This document shows positions 34,726-43,923 of a stretch of 64,000 bases of DNA, one piece after another; position 1 is the stretch's first letter, and each line of letters opens with the position of its first letter. Source of the DNA: Pantoea eucrina (GTDB lineage Bacteria > Pseudomonadota > Gammaproteobacteria > Enterobacterales > Enterobacteriaceae); NCBI RefSeq assembly GCF_001691555.1, contig NZ_MAYN01000007.1:243893-307892 (forward strand). Reading direction: 5' to 3'. A program made the translations under genes and the position numbers. Under the pieces are notes generated by a model. The model was not told the DNA's origin. It did not search any database and saw only the letters and a list, made by a program, of their open reading frames with translations.

Positions 34726-34734
34726 CATCAGCAT

Positions 34735-34757
34735 AAGGCACCTGCGGGTGCCTTTCT
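34735..34757 (+). terminator. mscS terminator
   Basis: AAGGCACC / GGTGCCTT (34735-34742, 34747-34754) with loop TGCG and a short TTTCTT tract, 10 bp after the mscS stop. Confidence 0.7.
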
Positions 34758-34856
34758 TATTAATCGAACTAATGGCCGATTAAATCTTTCAATTTCCGCT
34801 AATATCTTCCTGCTAATATACTGCGCCCATCTTCTTCTCTTTCCAGGTTATTCAGC

Positions 34857-35477
34857 ATGTTAGCAATTTATCTGCAGGGGCTGGCGCTGGGCGCTGCCTT
34901 GATCCTGCCACTGGGCCCGCAAAACGCTTTTGTGATGAATCAGGGCATCAAGCGTCACTATCATTTGATGACCGCTACGCTTTGTACCCTGAGCGACATT
35001 GCCTTGATCTGCGGCGGCATATTTGGCGGCAGCGCGCTGCTGCATCAGTCACCGCTGCTGCTGACGCTGATCACCTGGGCAGGCGTTGCGTTTCTGCTCT
35101 GGTATGGCTGGGGAGCATTACGTAGTGCATGGCGCGGCGGTATTGCGCTGGAGCAGGACAGCACGCTGAAACAGGGACGCTGGCGCATTATTGCCACGAT
35201 GCTGGCTGTGACCTGGCTCAATCCGCATGTCTATCTGGATACGTTTGTCGTACTGGGCAGCCTCGGCAGTCAGCTGCCTTCTGCCGATGCCCGTCGCTGG
35301 TTCGCGCTGGGCACCGTCAGCGCCTCCGTTATCTGGTTTTATGGTCTGGCGCTGCTGGCGGCCTGGCTGTCGCCACGACTGCGCACCGCGCGTGCGCAGC
35401 GCATTATTAATCTGCTGGTTGGCAGCGTCATGTGGCTTATCGCTTTCCAGCTGGCGCAGCAGGGGCTGACAGATTAA
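34857..35477 (+). CDS. argO: Arginine exporter (LysE family)
   Basis: Inner-membrane exporter of arginine and canavanine, YggA/ArgO in E. coli. The 206-residue protein has the LysE hallmark [15 protein letters not shown] at residues ~17-31, the conserved [18 protein letters not shown] and about six hydrophobic segments. A TAATAT (34814-34819) is a possible -10 box. ArgP activates argO in E. coli, and argP is encoded 3.7 kb downstream, the gap being enlarged here by an IclR/MFS gene pair. The C-terminus is five residues shorter than in E. coli. Confidence 0.95.
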   Translation: MLAIYLQGLALGAALILPLGPQNAFVMNQGIKRHYHLMTATLCTLSDIALICGGIFGGSALLHQSPLLLTLITWAGVAFLLWYGWGALRSAWRGGIALEQDSTLKQGRWRIIATMLAVTWLNPHVYLDTFVVLGSLGSQLPSADARRWFALGTVSASVIWFYGLALLAAWLSPRLRTARAQRIINLLVGSVMWLIAFQLAQQGLTD

Positions 35478-35554
35478 AAAGTAAAACGCGCAGGGGGGCA
35501 TTATTGACGCGGCGAGGCTGTTAAGATTGAGTTTTTAGCGCCCGGAGGTGACCC

Positions 35555-36253
35555 ATGTCTTCTCAACCTAACCAGAGCCTGATTGACGGCATCCGCTGTC
35601 TGCAGTACCTGGTCTCCAGCGACAGAGCCATTGGCGGGCGTGAGCTGGCGCGTCAGATGGGAATGAACAGCACGCGCGTTAACCGTCTGCTGATGACCAT
35701 GGCATCGATCGGCCTCACCGTTCAGGATGAGCAGCGTCGCTATCTGCCGGGCCCGGGCGTGCACGCGCTGGCCGCGCAGGCGATTCGGGGGTCCTCACTG
35801 TTTGCGCAGGCGCTGCCGCAGCTGGAGCTGTATGCACCGCACGATATCGTGGTGGCGCTGGGCGTGCTGTGGGAGGATCAGGTCATCTATATCTGGCACT
35901 CGGAACCCGGTGAACGCACCCGCACCAGTCAGGCGCTGGCCGGATTTCGCATGCTGCCAGCGTGGCAGTCGGTGATTGGCATGGCGCTGCTGGCCGCAGA
36001 GCCTGATGTGCAGCTGCAGCCGCGTTTTGACCCGGCGCAGTGGACGCAGATGGCACCTCTGCTGGCACGCAAACGCCAGAGCGATCATCTTATCTGGCAG
36101 CGTGATGATGGTGAGATTGGTATGGCGCTGCCGATCACGCATAATCGCGCGGCGCTGGCGTTCGCTAAAATCTGGCAGACGGATGATGAGCATCTGGCGC
36201 AACGGGTGGCGCAGCTGAAAGCGCTGGCGCAGAAGATCACCGGCGAGCAGTAA
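35555..36253 (+). CDS. IclR-family transcriptional regulator
   Basis: A 232-residue regulator: winged helix-turn-helix at residues ~5-65 (LIDGIRCLQYLVSS, GGRELARQMGMNSTRVNRLL), then an IclR effector-binding domain (HDIVVALGVLWEDQVIYIWH, MLPAWQSVIGMALLA). The DNA-binding part is convincing, the effector domain more divergent than in IclR proper. A strong GGAGGTGA precedes the ATG. It ends 17 bp inside the end of the convergent MFS gene, so the pair is likely a functional unit, the regulator controlling uptake of its effector or a related organic acid. Absent from this place in E. coli. Specific effector unknown. Confidence 0.82.
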   Translation: MSSQPNQSLIDGIRCLQYLVSSDRAIGGRELARQMGMNSTRVNRLLMTMASIGLTVQDEQRRYLPGPGVHALAAQAIRGSSLFAQALPQLELYAPHDIVVALGVLWEDQVIYIWHSEPGERTRTSQALAGFRMLPAWQSVIGMALLAAEPDVQLQPRFDPAQWTQMAPLLARKRQSDHLIWQRDDGEIGMALPITHNRAALAFAKIWQTDDEHLAQRVAQLKALAQKITGEQ

Positions 36254-37550
36254 TCTCTTCGGGGCGGCCAACGATAAACAGATAGCTGCCGATCCCCACC
36301 AGCGCCAGCGCAGCGATGAACATCAGCGCCGGAGCAAAATCACTGCCGTCGATCAGTGCGCCAATCGCAACCGGCACAACGATTGCGGAGAGCGCACCGG
36401 TAAAGTTAAACATGCCGCCTGCCAGCCCGACCAGATGACGCGGTGCCAGCGTAGTGACAAACACCCAGGTAATGGTGGCCAGCCCGTTGCCGAAAAAGGC
36501 CAGCGACATAAACAGGACGATCAGCGTGGTATTATCCGTGTAGCTGGCGCCGAGAATAAACAGCGTCATCGTCAGTCCGAGCAGTATCGGCAGCTTGCGC
36601 GCCACGCCCGCTGAAACGCCGCGCCGCATCAGATAATCGGAGATAAATCCCGCCAGCAGTACACCGCAAAACGCCGCCAGATAAGGCAGCGAGGCGACAT
36701 AGCCGCTTTTAATGAAATCCATATGCCGGTACCGGACCAGATAGGTCGGAAACCACGTCAGAAAGAACCAGAACGTGGCGGAAATCGAAAACTGGCCCAG
36801 ACAGATGCCCAGCAGCTGGCGGTTGCGCAGCATCTGCTGCATATCACTCAGGCGCAGCGGTGTACGCCCGGCCGATGCGCTGTCGGGCAGCGCACCGTTC
36901 TCCAGCAGCCAGGCGCGCTCTGCGGCGGATACACGTTTATGTTCGCCAGGCTCGCGATAGAACGCAAACCAGACCCCAGCCCACAGAATGCCGGTCAGAC
37001 CGGTGGTAGCAAACAGCCCGCGCCAGCCAAACGCAGCCTCGATATGAAACAGCAGCGGCGTCACGCAGGCCAGGCCAGCAAACTGCGCTGAAGAGTAAAT
37101 GCCAATGGCGCTGGCGCGCTCGTGTAGCGGAAACCAGCCGGAAATAATACGGTTGTTAGCCGGCATCACCGGGGCTTCAAGCGCGCCGACGCCCAGCCGC
37201 AGTCCCACCAGCGCCGCTGCGCTGCTGGCGCAAACATGCAGCAGGGTAATGAGCGACCAGCCGATCATCGCTACGCCATACACCATACGCGCACCGAACC
37301 GATCAATCAGCCAGCCGCCCGGGATCTGCAGTGCGGCGTAGATCCAGCCAAATGCAGAAAAAACCAGCCCCATTTGCAGTGGAGTGAGCTGCAATTCAGC
37401 GCTCAGCGCTGGCGCTGCCACGGCCAGATTAGCGCGATCCATATAGTTGATAATGATGTTCACAAATACCAGCGTCAGCATCAGAAAACGCGTACGTCCG
37501 ACGCGCACGCCAGCAGCAGGCGCGTCAGGGCTTAATGGATCGGGTGCCAT
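36237..37550 (-). CDS. MFS transporter, anion:cation symporter (galactonate/glucarate-like) family
   Basis: A 437-residue inner-membrane permease with twelve hydrophobic segments and a hydrophilic loop in the middle (residues ~190-230). The first helix LVFVNIIINYMDRANLAVAAP with an Asp-Arg pair, GWIYAALQIPGGWLIDRFGAR and the EAPVMPANNRIISGWFP stretch are typical of the anion:cation symporter family that imports sugar acids such as galactonate, glucarate and hexuronates. Substrate cannot be named. The chosen ATG has AGGAG eight nt before it; an in-frame ATG 63 bp upstream is less likely. It converges with the IclR gene (17-bp overlap) and diverges from yggE. Confidence 0.88.
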   Translation of the reverse strand: MAPDPLSPDAPAAGVRVGRTRFLMLTLVFVNIIINYMDRANLAVAAPALSAELQLTPLQMGLVFSAFGWIYAALQIPGGWLIDRFGARMVYGVAMIGWSLITLLHVCASSAAALVGLRLGVGALEAPVMPANNRIISGWFPLHERASAIGIYSSAQFAGLACVTPLLFHIEAAFGWRGLFATTGLTGILWAGVWFAFYREPGEHKRVSAAERAWLLENGALPDSASAGRTPLRLSDMQQMLRNRQLLGICLGQFSISATFWFFLTWFPTYLVRYRHMDFIKSGYVASLPYLAAFCGVLLAGFISDYLMRRGVSAGVARKLPILLGLTMTLFILGASYTDNTTLIVLFMSLAFFGNGLATITWVFVTTLAPRHLVGLAGGMFNFTGALSAIVVPVAIGALIDGSDFAPALMFIAALALVGIGSYLFIVGRPEEITARR

Positions 37551-37764
37551 GAGCAGAGCTCCTGAAAACAAAAAGTATTTATCAAGCGAAACGTACAATA
37601 CTCTTTTTGACAACTCTGTAGTGATAAGTTTGCAGCCGGCAGCAGGTTAAAACGCAGCGCGAACGAACTTTTCTGTCGGCGTAAACTCAGAGCATCACGC
37701 ATAGTAAAGTGTTAGCGGCTTCGCCATAGTGGCAGCCGGTAACCCGATTTCCAAGGAGGAGTTT

Positions 37765-38499
37765 GTGAAACTGAAAGCACTGGCGCTGGTCGCCGCAATG
37801 AGTACGGGCGCACTGTCGGGCATGGTTCAGGCCGGAGAGGTTCCTGAAGGACCGCATGTGGTCACTTCCGGTCAGGCAAGCGTGGATGCGCGTCCGGATA
37901 TGGCGACGCTCTCAATCATGGTCAGCGTCGCCTCTAAAGAAGCCGCTGATGCCAAAAAGCAGGCTGACGCGCGCGTGGCGCAATATTTTGATTTCCTGCA
38001 AAAGAGCGGTATTGAAAAGAAAGATATCGATGCGGCTAATCTGAGTACCCAGCCAGAATATGACTATACCAAAGAGGGTAAGTCGGTACTGAAAGGCTAC
38101 CGCGCGGTACGCCAGGTGGAAGTGACGCTGCGTCAGCTGGATAAGCTGAACGATCTGCTGGATGGCGCGCTAAAATCAGGTCTGAACGAAATCCGCACCG
38201 TTGAACTGGGCGTGGCAAACGCAGAAAGCTACAAAGAGCAGGCGCGTAAAGCCGCCATTGCTAACGCTACGCAGCAGGCCAGTGCGCTGGCTGAAGGTTT
38301 CAACGCGAAGCTGGGTCAGGTCTACAGTATTCGCTATCATGTGGCTAACTATCAGCCAATGCCGATGGCGCGCATGTACAAAGCGGCCGCCGCACCCGCG
38401 GATACCACTGCGCAGCAGACGTATGAACAGCAGAGTATCCACTTTGACGATCAGGTCGATGTAGTGTTTGAAATTAAGCCAAACGCCGCTACGCCCTGA
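37765..38499 (+). CDS. yggE: SIMPL-domain periplasmic protein YggE
   Basis: Periplasmic SIMPL-domain protein linked to oxidative-stress protection in E. coli. The 244-residue precursor begins with a signal peptide (VKLKALALVAAMSTGALSG...VQA) and has the YggE body: GPHVVTSGQASVDARPDMAT, the GYRAVRQVEVTLRQLDKLN core, LGQVYSIRYHVANYQP and FDDQVDVVFE near the end. The start is GTG, chosen because AAGGAGG lies five nt before it and the signal peptide begins there; an upstream GTG at 37729 has neither. Neighbours argP and argO are the same as in E. coli apart from the inserted regulator/transporter pair. Confidence 0.93.
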   Translation: MKLKALALVAAMSTGALSGMVQAGEVPEGPHVVTSGQASVDARPDMATLSIMVSVASKEAADAKKQADARVAQYFDFLQKSGIEKKDIDAANLSTQPEYDYTKEGKSVLKGYRAVRQVEVTLRQLDKLNDLLDGALKSGLNEIRTVELGVANAESYKEQARKAAIANATQQASALAEGFNAKLGQVYSIRYHVANYQPMPMARMYKAAAAPADTTAQQTYEQQSIHFDDQVDVVFEIKPNAATP

Positions 38500-38510
38500 T
38501 AGCTGACTGC

Positions 38511-38532
38511 CGCAGCGGCGCCTGCCGCTGCG
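38511..38532. terminator. Hairpin between convergent yggE and argP
   Basis: CGCAGCGGC / GCCGCTGCG is a nine-pair stem with a four-base loop placed exactly between the two converging stop codons. There is no T-run, so termination would be weak or rho-assisted. Confidence 0.5.
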
Positions 38533-38538
38533 CTATGC

Positions 38539-39444
38539 TCAGGCTGTGACCTCATCCTGACGCAATACCCGATGTCCGTGGGCAATCAGCGCATCGGTGA
38601 CGCTGCGCATCAGCCGGCTTTCTGGCGCAAAGCGGTGCCAGTAGAGCATTCGGCGCTGATAAAGCCCGGGTGTCAGATCCACCAGCTCGCCCTGGGCCAG
38701 CTCGCGCTCAATCTGCAGATGCGGGATCATACAGCAGACCGATCCCTGCCGCGCCAGCTGCACAAACGCCTCTGACGAATTGACAATATGGCAGGGTACG
38801 CTGCCCGGTGACAGATCAAAATTCTGCTGCAAAAACGCCTGATGCATATCATCCAGATGGTCAAACGCCACCGCCGGTGCCTTGAGCAAAGCAGATCGCG
38901 TGACGCCGTTAGGAAAGTAGCGGGCGGCAAAATCGGGCGAGGCGCAAAACAGATAGTCGAGCGCCCCCAGCTGATCAACCAGGCAGCTTGGCAGCGGCTG
39001 CGGCTGGATACTCACGGCGCCTACCACTTCGCCACGACGCAGCCGTTCCTGCGTGCGCGTTTCATCTTCCACCTGCAGATTCAGCCGTACCGGGGAGTCC
39101 GCCAGCACATCTTTCAGTGCCGGCAACAGCCAGGTCGCAAGACTGTCGGCGTTAACCGCCAGCGAGAGCAGCAGCGGCGTGGTCCCGCTTTGATCGTCAC
39201 CCAGCCACTCCTCTTCCAGCAACTCAACCTGATGCAGCAGCGCCAGCAGCTTCTGCCCCTGTTCAGTGGGGCGGGGCGGAACAGTGCGTACCAGCAGCGG
39301 CTGACCAAACAGGTTTTCCAGCTGCTTGATACGCTGCGATACGGCTGACTGGGTAATACAAAGCTTCTGTGCAGCGCGCTCAAAGCCGCGCTCACGAATA
39401 ACTGCATCCAGCGCCTGAAGCGTGCGGTAATCCGGGCGTTTCAT
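38539..39444 (-). CDS. argP: LysR-type regulator of arginine/lysine transport
   Basis: LysR-family regulator (ArgP/IciA) that activates argO with arginine and represses with lysine. The 301-residue protein has the N-terminal helix-turn-helix ([23 protein letters not shown], residues ~22-44) and a LysR effector domain with the [14 protein letters not shown] region near the end. The start [15 protein letters not shown] matches E. coli ArgP; the frame is open 14 codons upstream but those lack homology. It converges with yggE and diverges from rpiA, as in E. coli. Confidence 0.96.
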   Translation of the reverse strand: MKRPDYRTLQALDAVIRERGFERAAQKLCITQSAVSQRIKQLENLFGQPLLVRTVPPRPTEQGQKLLALLHQVELLEEEWLGDDQSGTTPLLLSLAVNADSLATWLLPALKDVLADSPVRLNLQVEDETRTQERLRRGEVVGAVSIQPQPLPSCLVDQLGALDYLFCASPDFAARYFPNGVTRSALLKAPAVAFDHLDDMHQAFLQQNFDLSPGSVPCHIVNSSEAFVQLARQGSVCCMIPHLQIERELAQGELVDLTPGLYQRRMLYWHRFAPESRLMRSVTDALIAHGHRVLRQDEVTA

Positions 39445-39626
39445 TATGGTTCTCTCTCGTTCAGGGTGGAAAGTACTATGCCACAAAATGGCCGCACTGT
39501 GCGGCAGCTGTATTTTTGCGGACTGGCTTCCAAAGGTATAAATCGGTGGCGCGTGAGTCGCGCACTTTTACAGCGCGTTGTTTTATACTACGCGCACTTT
39601 GATGTCGCACAGGTTTTAAACATACC

Positions 39627-40286
39627 ATGACCCAGGATGAACTGAAAAAAGCGGTAGGGTGGGCGGCGCTGCAGTATGTGCAGCCAGGCACCATTGTTGG
39701 CGTAGGCACCGGATCAACGGCCGCGCATTTTATCGACGCGCTGGCCACCATGAAGCACCAGATTGAGGGGGCGGTCTCCAGTTCTGAAGCCTCCACCCTG
39801 AAGCTGAAATCGCTGGGCATACCGGTTTTCGATCTTAACGACGTGGATGATATTGCGGTCTATGTCGATGGTGCCGATGAGATCAACCCGCATATGCAGA
39901 TGATCAAGGGCGGTGGCGCAGCGCTAACGCGCGAGAAGATTGTGGCAGCGGTCGCGCAAAAGTTTGTCTGTATCGCGGATGCGTCCAAAGAGGTTGATAT
40001 TCTTGGTCGTTTCCCGCTGCCGGTTGAAGTGATCCCGATGGCGCGAGCGTATGTCGCGCGCGAGCTGGTGAAGCTTGGCGGCCAGCCAGAGTATCGGCAG
40101 CAGGTGGTGACCGATAATGGCAACATCATTCTCGACGTGCACAACCTGCAGATCCTCGATCCCGTCACCATGGAGAAAAACATTAATGCGCTGGCGGGCG
40201 TGGTCACGGTGGGTCTGTTTGCCACCCGGGGCGCTGATGTCGCGCTGATTGGCACACCGGATGGCGTCAAAACTATTCTCAAATGA
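39627..40286 (+). CDS. rpiA: Ribose-5-phosphate isomerase A
   Basis: Interconverts ribose-5-phosphate and ribulose-5-phosphate. The 219-residue length is exact for the family. Motifs: [15 protein letters not shown] (residues ~25-39, phosphate binding), VDGADEINP (~80-88, with catalytic Asp residues), and [14 protein letters not shown] (~93-106, with catalytic Lys and Glu). A terminator follows. It diverges from argP and precedes serA in the same direction. Confidence 0.98.
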   Translation: MTQDELKKAVGWAALQYVQPGTIVGVGTGSTAAHFIDALATMKHQIEGAVSSSEASTLKLKSLGIPVFDLNDVDDIAVYVDGADEINPHMQMIKGGGAALTREKIVAAVAQKFVCIADASKEVDILGRFPLPVEVIPMARAYVARELVKLGGQPEYRQQVVTDNGNIILDVHNLQILDPVTMEKNINALAGVVTVGLFATRGADVALIGTPDGVKTILK

Positions 40287-40292
40287 TCTCTC

Positions 40293-40317
40293 CGGCGCGC
40301 CTGACGCGCCGTTTTTT
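40293..40317 (+). terminator. rpiA terminator
   Basis: CGGCGCG / CGCGCCG with a five-base loop and six T residues, starting 7 bp after the rpiA stop. Confidence 0.85.
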
Positions 40318-40355
40318 ACCCGGCTAATTCTGCTTTTCTTTACCGGCCTGAATTT

Positions 40356-40371
40356 AGTGACTTATGTCACA
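40356..40371. promoter_or_regulatory. CRP-like site upstream of serA
   Basis: AGTGA-CTTATG-TCACA matches the CRP consensus TGTGA-N6-TCACA at 9 of 10 positions. It is 194 bp before the serA start. E. coli serA is controlled by CRP and Lrp, so the placement is sensible. Confidence 0.55.
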
Positions 40372-40564
40372 AACAGGGCATGGAGAGCCGATTCCTGCTC
40401 TCTGCTTCCGGCATCCTGCGATTTTGTATGGATTTGTGCTGCCCGAAAGCCGGAGCGTGCTGCCGCAGTCGCAATCGTTTGTATTGCCGCATTGCCAGAA
40501 TTTGTTATTTTGGCAGAAGGTAATCTTATGGCACTCCACGTTGAATTCTGAATAGGGTCGGGAA

Positions 40565-41803
40565 ATGGCAAAGGTATCACTGGATAAAGACAAAATTAAA
40601 TTTCTGCTGGTGGAGGGCGTGCATCAGAGCGCGCTGGAAAATCTTCGCGCGGCAGGCTATACCAACATCGAGTTTCACAAAGGGGCGCTGGATGCAGAAT
40701 CGCTGAAAGCCTCAATCCGTGATGCGCACTTTATCGGTATCCGCTCCCGCACCCAGCTTACGGAAGAGATTTTCGCCGCAGCAGAGAAGCTGGTAGCGGT
40801 TGGCTGCTTCTGCATCGGCACCAATCAGGTCGATCTTAACGCCGCTGCGCAGCGCGGTATTCCGGTATTTAACGCACCTTTCTCTAATACCCGCTCCGTA
40901 GCTGAGCTGGTGATCGGGGAGATGCTGCTGATGCTGCGCGGCATTCCGGAAGCGAACGCCAAGGCGCACCGCGGTATCTGGAACAAAGTGGCAACCGGCT
41001 CCTATGAAGCGCGCGGCAAAAAGCTGGGCATCATTGGCTATGGGCATATCGGCATGCAGCTTGGCGTGCTGGCGGAAGGCCTGGGCATGCACGTTTTCTT
41101 TTACGATATTGAAAACAAGCTGCCGCTGGGGAACGCTACGCAGGTGCGTCACCTGTCAGATCTGCTCAATATGAGTGATGTGGTGAGCCTGCATGTGCCG
41201 GAGACCGCCTCAACCCAGAACATGATTAGCACAGAAGAGCTGGCACTGATGAAGCCGGGCGCGCTGCTGATCAACGCTGCTCGCGGCACCGTCATCGATA
41301 TCCCGGCGCTGTGTCATGCGCTCTCCAGCAAACATCTGGCGGGTGCAGCCATTGACGTCTTCCCGACTGAACCGGCAACCAACAGCGATCCGTTCAATTC
41401 ACCGCTGTGCGAGTTTGATAACGTTATTCTGACGCCGCACATTGGCGGTTCCACGCAGGAAGCGCAGGAGAATATCGGCCTGGAAGTATCGGGTAAGCTG
41501 GCAAAATACTCTGATAACGGCTCAACGCTCTCTGCAGTTAATTTTCCGGAGGTGTCGCTGCCAATGCACGGCGCCAGCGCCAGTCGTCTGCTGCACATTC
41601 ACGAAAACCGTCCGGGTATTCTCACTGCGATTAACCAGATTTTCGCTGAGCAGAATATTAATATCGCGGCCCAGTTCCTGCAGACCTCGCCTCAGCTCGG
41701 CTACGTAGTAATTGATATCGACGCCGAAAAAGATGTTGCGGATAAAGCGCTGCAGCTGATGCGTGCGATTCCGGGCACGATGCGCGCCCGTCTGCTCTAC
41801 TGA
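40565..41803 (+). CDS. serA: D-3-phosphoglycerate dehydrogenase
   Basis: First enzyme of serine synthesis, oxidising 3-phosphoglycerate with NAD and inhibited by serine. The 412-residue protein has a split substrate domain, a Rossmann domain (IIGYGHIGMQLGVLAEGLGM, ~residue 157), catalytic Arg in NAARGTVID, Glu in FPTEPAT and His in TPHIGGSTQEAQ, plus a C-terminal ACT domain (HIHENRPGILTAINQIF) for serine feedback. Its product feeds glycine and the gcvTHP system encoded further on. A CRP-like site lies upstream. It converges with fau over a 21-bp gap. Confidence 0.98.
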   Translation: MAKVSLDKDKIKFLLVEGVHQSALENLRAAGYTNIEFHKGALDAESLKASIRDAHFIGIRSRTQLTEEIFAAAEKLVAVGCFCIGTNQVDLNAAAQRGIPVFNAPFSNTRSVAELVIGEMLLMLRGIPEANAKAHRGIWNKVATGSYEARGKKLGIIGYGHIGMQLGVLAEGLGMHVFFYDIENKLPLGNATQVRHLSDLLNMSDVVSLHVPETASTQNMISTEELALMKPGALLINAARGTVIDIPALCHALSSKHLAGAAIDVFPTEPATNSDPFNSPLCEFDNVILTPHIGGSTQEAQENIGLEVSGKLAKYSDNGSTLSAVNFPEVSLPMHGASASRLLHIHENRPGILTAINQIFAEQNINIAAQFLQTSPQLGYVVIDIDAEKDVADKALQLMRAIPGTMRARLLY

Positions 41804-41807
41804 TAAG

Positions 41808-41827
41808 TGACGGGCAGGCGCCCGTCA
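41808..41827. terminator. Hairpin between convergent serA and fau
   Basis: TGACGGGC / GCCCGTCA (41808-41815, 41820-41827) fills the whole gap and includes the fau stop codon in its right arm. It has no T-run. It may act as a weak terminator in both directions. Confidence 0.45.
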
Positions 41828-42427
41828 GAACGACGCATCCCACTGCCACAGTTTTGCCGGCGTGAGCACGGCCGGTAGCGGGATGTCCCATGCGGCTGCC
41901 GGCAGCGCCTCAACGCGCTGGCAGTCGTGAGCAATGCCTATCGGCAGGCAGCCATGGCGCTGCCAGTTCTGCAGCGTGCGGTCATAAAAGCCGCCGCCCA
42001 TTCCCAGCCGTTGTCCACTCTCATCAAACGCTACCAGCGGAACCAGCATGACATCCAGCCGATCCAGCGTCGCCATCTGCGTAATATCCAGCGGCGGCTC
42101 CGGAATGCGCAGCTTATTCATGACCAGCTGTGTTTCAGGGGTATAACGCAAAAACAGCAGATTCCCTGGCGCAAACGGATGCAGTACCGGCAAATAAACC
42201 GCTTTTTTTTGCTGCCAGAGGCGGGCAATCAGCGGCCGGGTATTGATTTCACCGTCGGTGGAGAGAAACAGCGCAATATGTTGTGCTGCTGAGACGGGCG
42301 CCAGGTTAACCGCATGTTCAGCCAGCCGTTCGGCAGCGTCAGCCTGCTGTTCAGGCGTCAGATGCCGGCGCAGATGGCGAATGTGCTGACGCAGCAGCTG
42401 ACGTTCGGTGTAATCAGTAGCTGACAT
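41825..42427 (-). CDS. fau: 5-formyltetrahydrofolate cyclo-ligase
   Basis: ATP-dependent conversion of 5-formyl-THF to 5,10-methenyl-THF, returning the inhibitory folate made as a side product of glycine/serine one-carbon metabolism (YgfA in E. coli). The 200-residue protein has the family motifs: RRHLTPEQ near the N-terminus, LFLSTDGEINT (~residues 53-63), VPLVAFDESGQRLGMGGGFYDR (ATP-binding loop, ~128-149). It lies behind 6S RNA, which E. coli co-transcribes with this gene. The gap to serA is only 21 bp, so nothing like the E. coli sibC/ibsC toxin-antitoxin fits there. Confidence 0.95.
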   Translation of the reverse strand: MSATDYTERQLLRQHIRHLRRHLTPEQQADAAERLAEHAVNLAPVSAAQHIALFLSTDGEINTRPLIARLWQQKKAVYLPVLHPFAPGNLLFLRYTPETQLVMNKLRIPEPPLDITQMATLDRLDVMLVPLVAFDESGQRLGMGGGFYDRTLQNWQRHGCLPIGIAHDCQRVEALPAAAWDIPLPAVLTPAKLWQWDASF

Positions 42428-42568
42428 AATGTTCCCTGCAGAAATGGGTTAGCGTGCGCTGACTATATCATGCAAAAGAGGGGGAAGGGGGGCTGACTTC
42501 AGGTGGCAGCGGCAGTCGCGTCTGCCGCTGTGACACCACCTGTAATGATGCCGGGTAAAACAGAAAAG

Positions 42569-42751
42569 AGATCTCCGAGATGCCGCCGCAGGCTGTAACC
42601 CTTGAACCCTTGGTTCAAGGTGAGTATGCCGTCGCAACCATCAGGCTTCTCGGACGAACCGAGCATGCTCACAGGCTACAGAGCGTCACACTCTGTTGGT
42701 ATGAAATATCGGCTCAGGGGACTGGCCCGCTTGCAAACATCTCAGAGAAAC
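42569..42751 (-). ncRNA. ssrS: 6S RNA
   Basis: About 183 nt, almost the E. coli length. On the minus strand it starts TTTCTCTGAGATGTTTGCAA and ends CATCTCGGAGAT, closing the long terminal stem. The stretches GCGGGCCAGTCCCCTGAGCC, GAGCATGCTCGGTTCGTCCG and CCTTGAACCAAGGGTTCAAG are near-identical to E. coli 6S. It mimics an open promoter, binds sigma70-RNA polymerase and dampens transcription in stationary phase. Placement between zapA and fau in the same direction is conserved. Ends are set by comparison, plus or minus a few bases. Confidence 0.95.
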
Positions 42752-42790
42752 AGGACTTCATCGTTGCTCTGGCATGAGAACCATGAAGTA

Positions 42791-43120
42791 TTATTCGAAT
42801 TTAGGGCCCTGGCGGTCGGTAATACGACCCTGCTCAACTAAAGCCTGTTCAATCGTCTGCTGCAGCATGCGGATACGTTGTTCCATGTTTGCTGCATAGT
42901 CGCGCGTTTTACCTTTCTCTTGCGCCAGCTCGTGGCAGATGTTTAACGCGGCGATGAACACCAGTTGCTCTGTATTTGTGACTCTAGTGCGAACTTTTAA
43001 ATCTTGCAACCGTTGATTGAGGTCCTCTGCGGCAAGATTTAGCGCATCCTGCTGTTCAGGCGGACAATTTACTCTCAAAGAACGACCAAAAATTTGTATA
43101 TCTACCGGTTGTGCAGACAT
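42791..43120 (-). CDS. zapA: Cell division protein ZapA
   Basis: Small cytoplasmic protein that crosslinks FtsZ filaments at the division ring. The 109-residue product has the exact E. coli length and the conserved [20 protein letters not shown] start, LNQRLQDLK and [14 protein letters not shown] segments, and a C-terminal coiled coil ([20 protein letters not shown]) for dimerisation. The start is taken at MSAQ, preceded by AGGA; the frame is open 22 codons further up without homology. It diverges from ygfB, and 6S RNA follows on the same strand. Confidence 0.97.
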   Translation of the reverse strand: MSAQPVDIQIFGRSLRVNCPPEQQDALNLAAEDLNQRLQDLKVRTRVTNTEQLVFIAALNICHELAQEKGKTRDYAANMEQRIRMLQQTIEQALVEQGRITDRQGPKFE

Positions 43121-43290
43121 GCCACCATCCTGACTGATTACTTCGTTCGCTCCACCCGGCTCGCCATTGGTCCGGAAGGTGCGCAACTATATAGACGCGG
43201 GTAAGAAGATACAACCCCCTTTTCTGGAAACCCTGAGGCACCTGGTGGTAGCATATCACGAACTTATTCTGCCAACGACGACCAAAGCTT

Positions 43291-43872
43291 ATGTCTTTAC
43301 AGAACGCAACACCCACTTACAACGCGCTGGCCGCAGCCCTCTCTCAGCAGGGTGTGGGCATGACGCCTGCCGAAATGCATGGACTGCTGTGTGGCATCCT
43401 GTGTGGCGGCAATCAGGACGCCAGCTGGAAGACGCTGGTGCACGATCTGGCTAACGAAGGCATGGCCTTCTCACAGAGCCTGGCACAGCCGCTGCAGGCT
43501 CTGCATGACAGTCTGACCAGTACGCTGGAAGAGGATGGCTTTCTGTTTCAGCTGATGCTGCCGGATGAAGAAGATATTACCGTTTTTGACCGGGCTGACG
43601 CGCTGGCGGGCTGGGTAAACCATTTCCTGCTTGGCCTGGGTGTGACGCAACCTAAACTGGATAAAGTCACCGGTGAAACCGGCGAAGCGATTGACGATCT
43701 GCGTACGATTGCTCAGCTCGGCTACGAAGAAGATGAAGATCAGGAAGAGCTGGAGCAGTCGCTGGAAGAGGTGATTGAGTATGTGCGCGTCGCAGCGCTG
43801 CTGTGCCACGACACTTTCACGCGTCCGCATACGCCAACCGCACCGGAAGTGCAGAAACCTACGCTACACTAA
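43291..43872 (+). CDS. ygfB: UPF0149 family protein YgfB
   Basis: A 193-residue cytoplasmic protein of the YecA/UPF0149 family; its biochemical role is not established in enterics. The family motif [18 protein letters not shown] lies near residues 23-40 and the acidic stretch [17 protein letters not shown] near 150. It starts the ygfB-pepP-ubiH-ubiI run (gap to pepP 51 bp, no terminator seen), so it is probably part of that operon. The segment [12 protein letters not shown] at the C-terminus looks disordered. Confidence 0.93.
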   Translation: MSLQNATPTYNALAAALSQQGVGMTPAEMHGLLCGILCGGNQDASWKTLVHDLANEGMAFSQSLAQPLQALHDSLTSTLEEDGFLFQLMLPDEEDITVFDRADALAGWVNHFLLGLGVTQPKLDKVTGETGEAIDDLRTIAQLGYEEDEDQEELEQSLEEVIEYVRVAALLCHDTFTRPHTPTAPEVQKPTLH

Positions 43873-43923
43873 GCGCGTCATCGCGGGCAGCCTGGCTGCC
43901 CGTTATCAACAGGGAGTGCAACT

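Noticed and set aside
42580..42777. 65-codon plus-strand frame
   Set aside because: It lies over 6S RNA on the other strand; the RNA explains the conservation.
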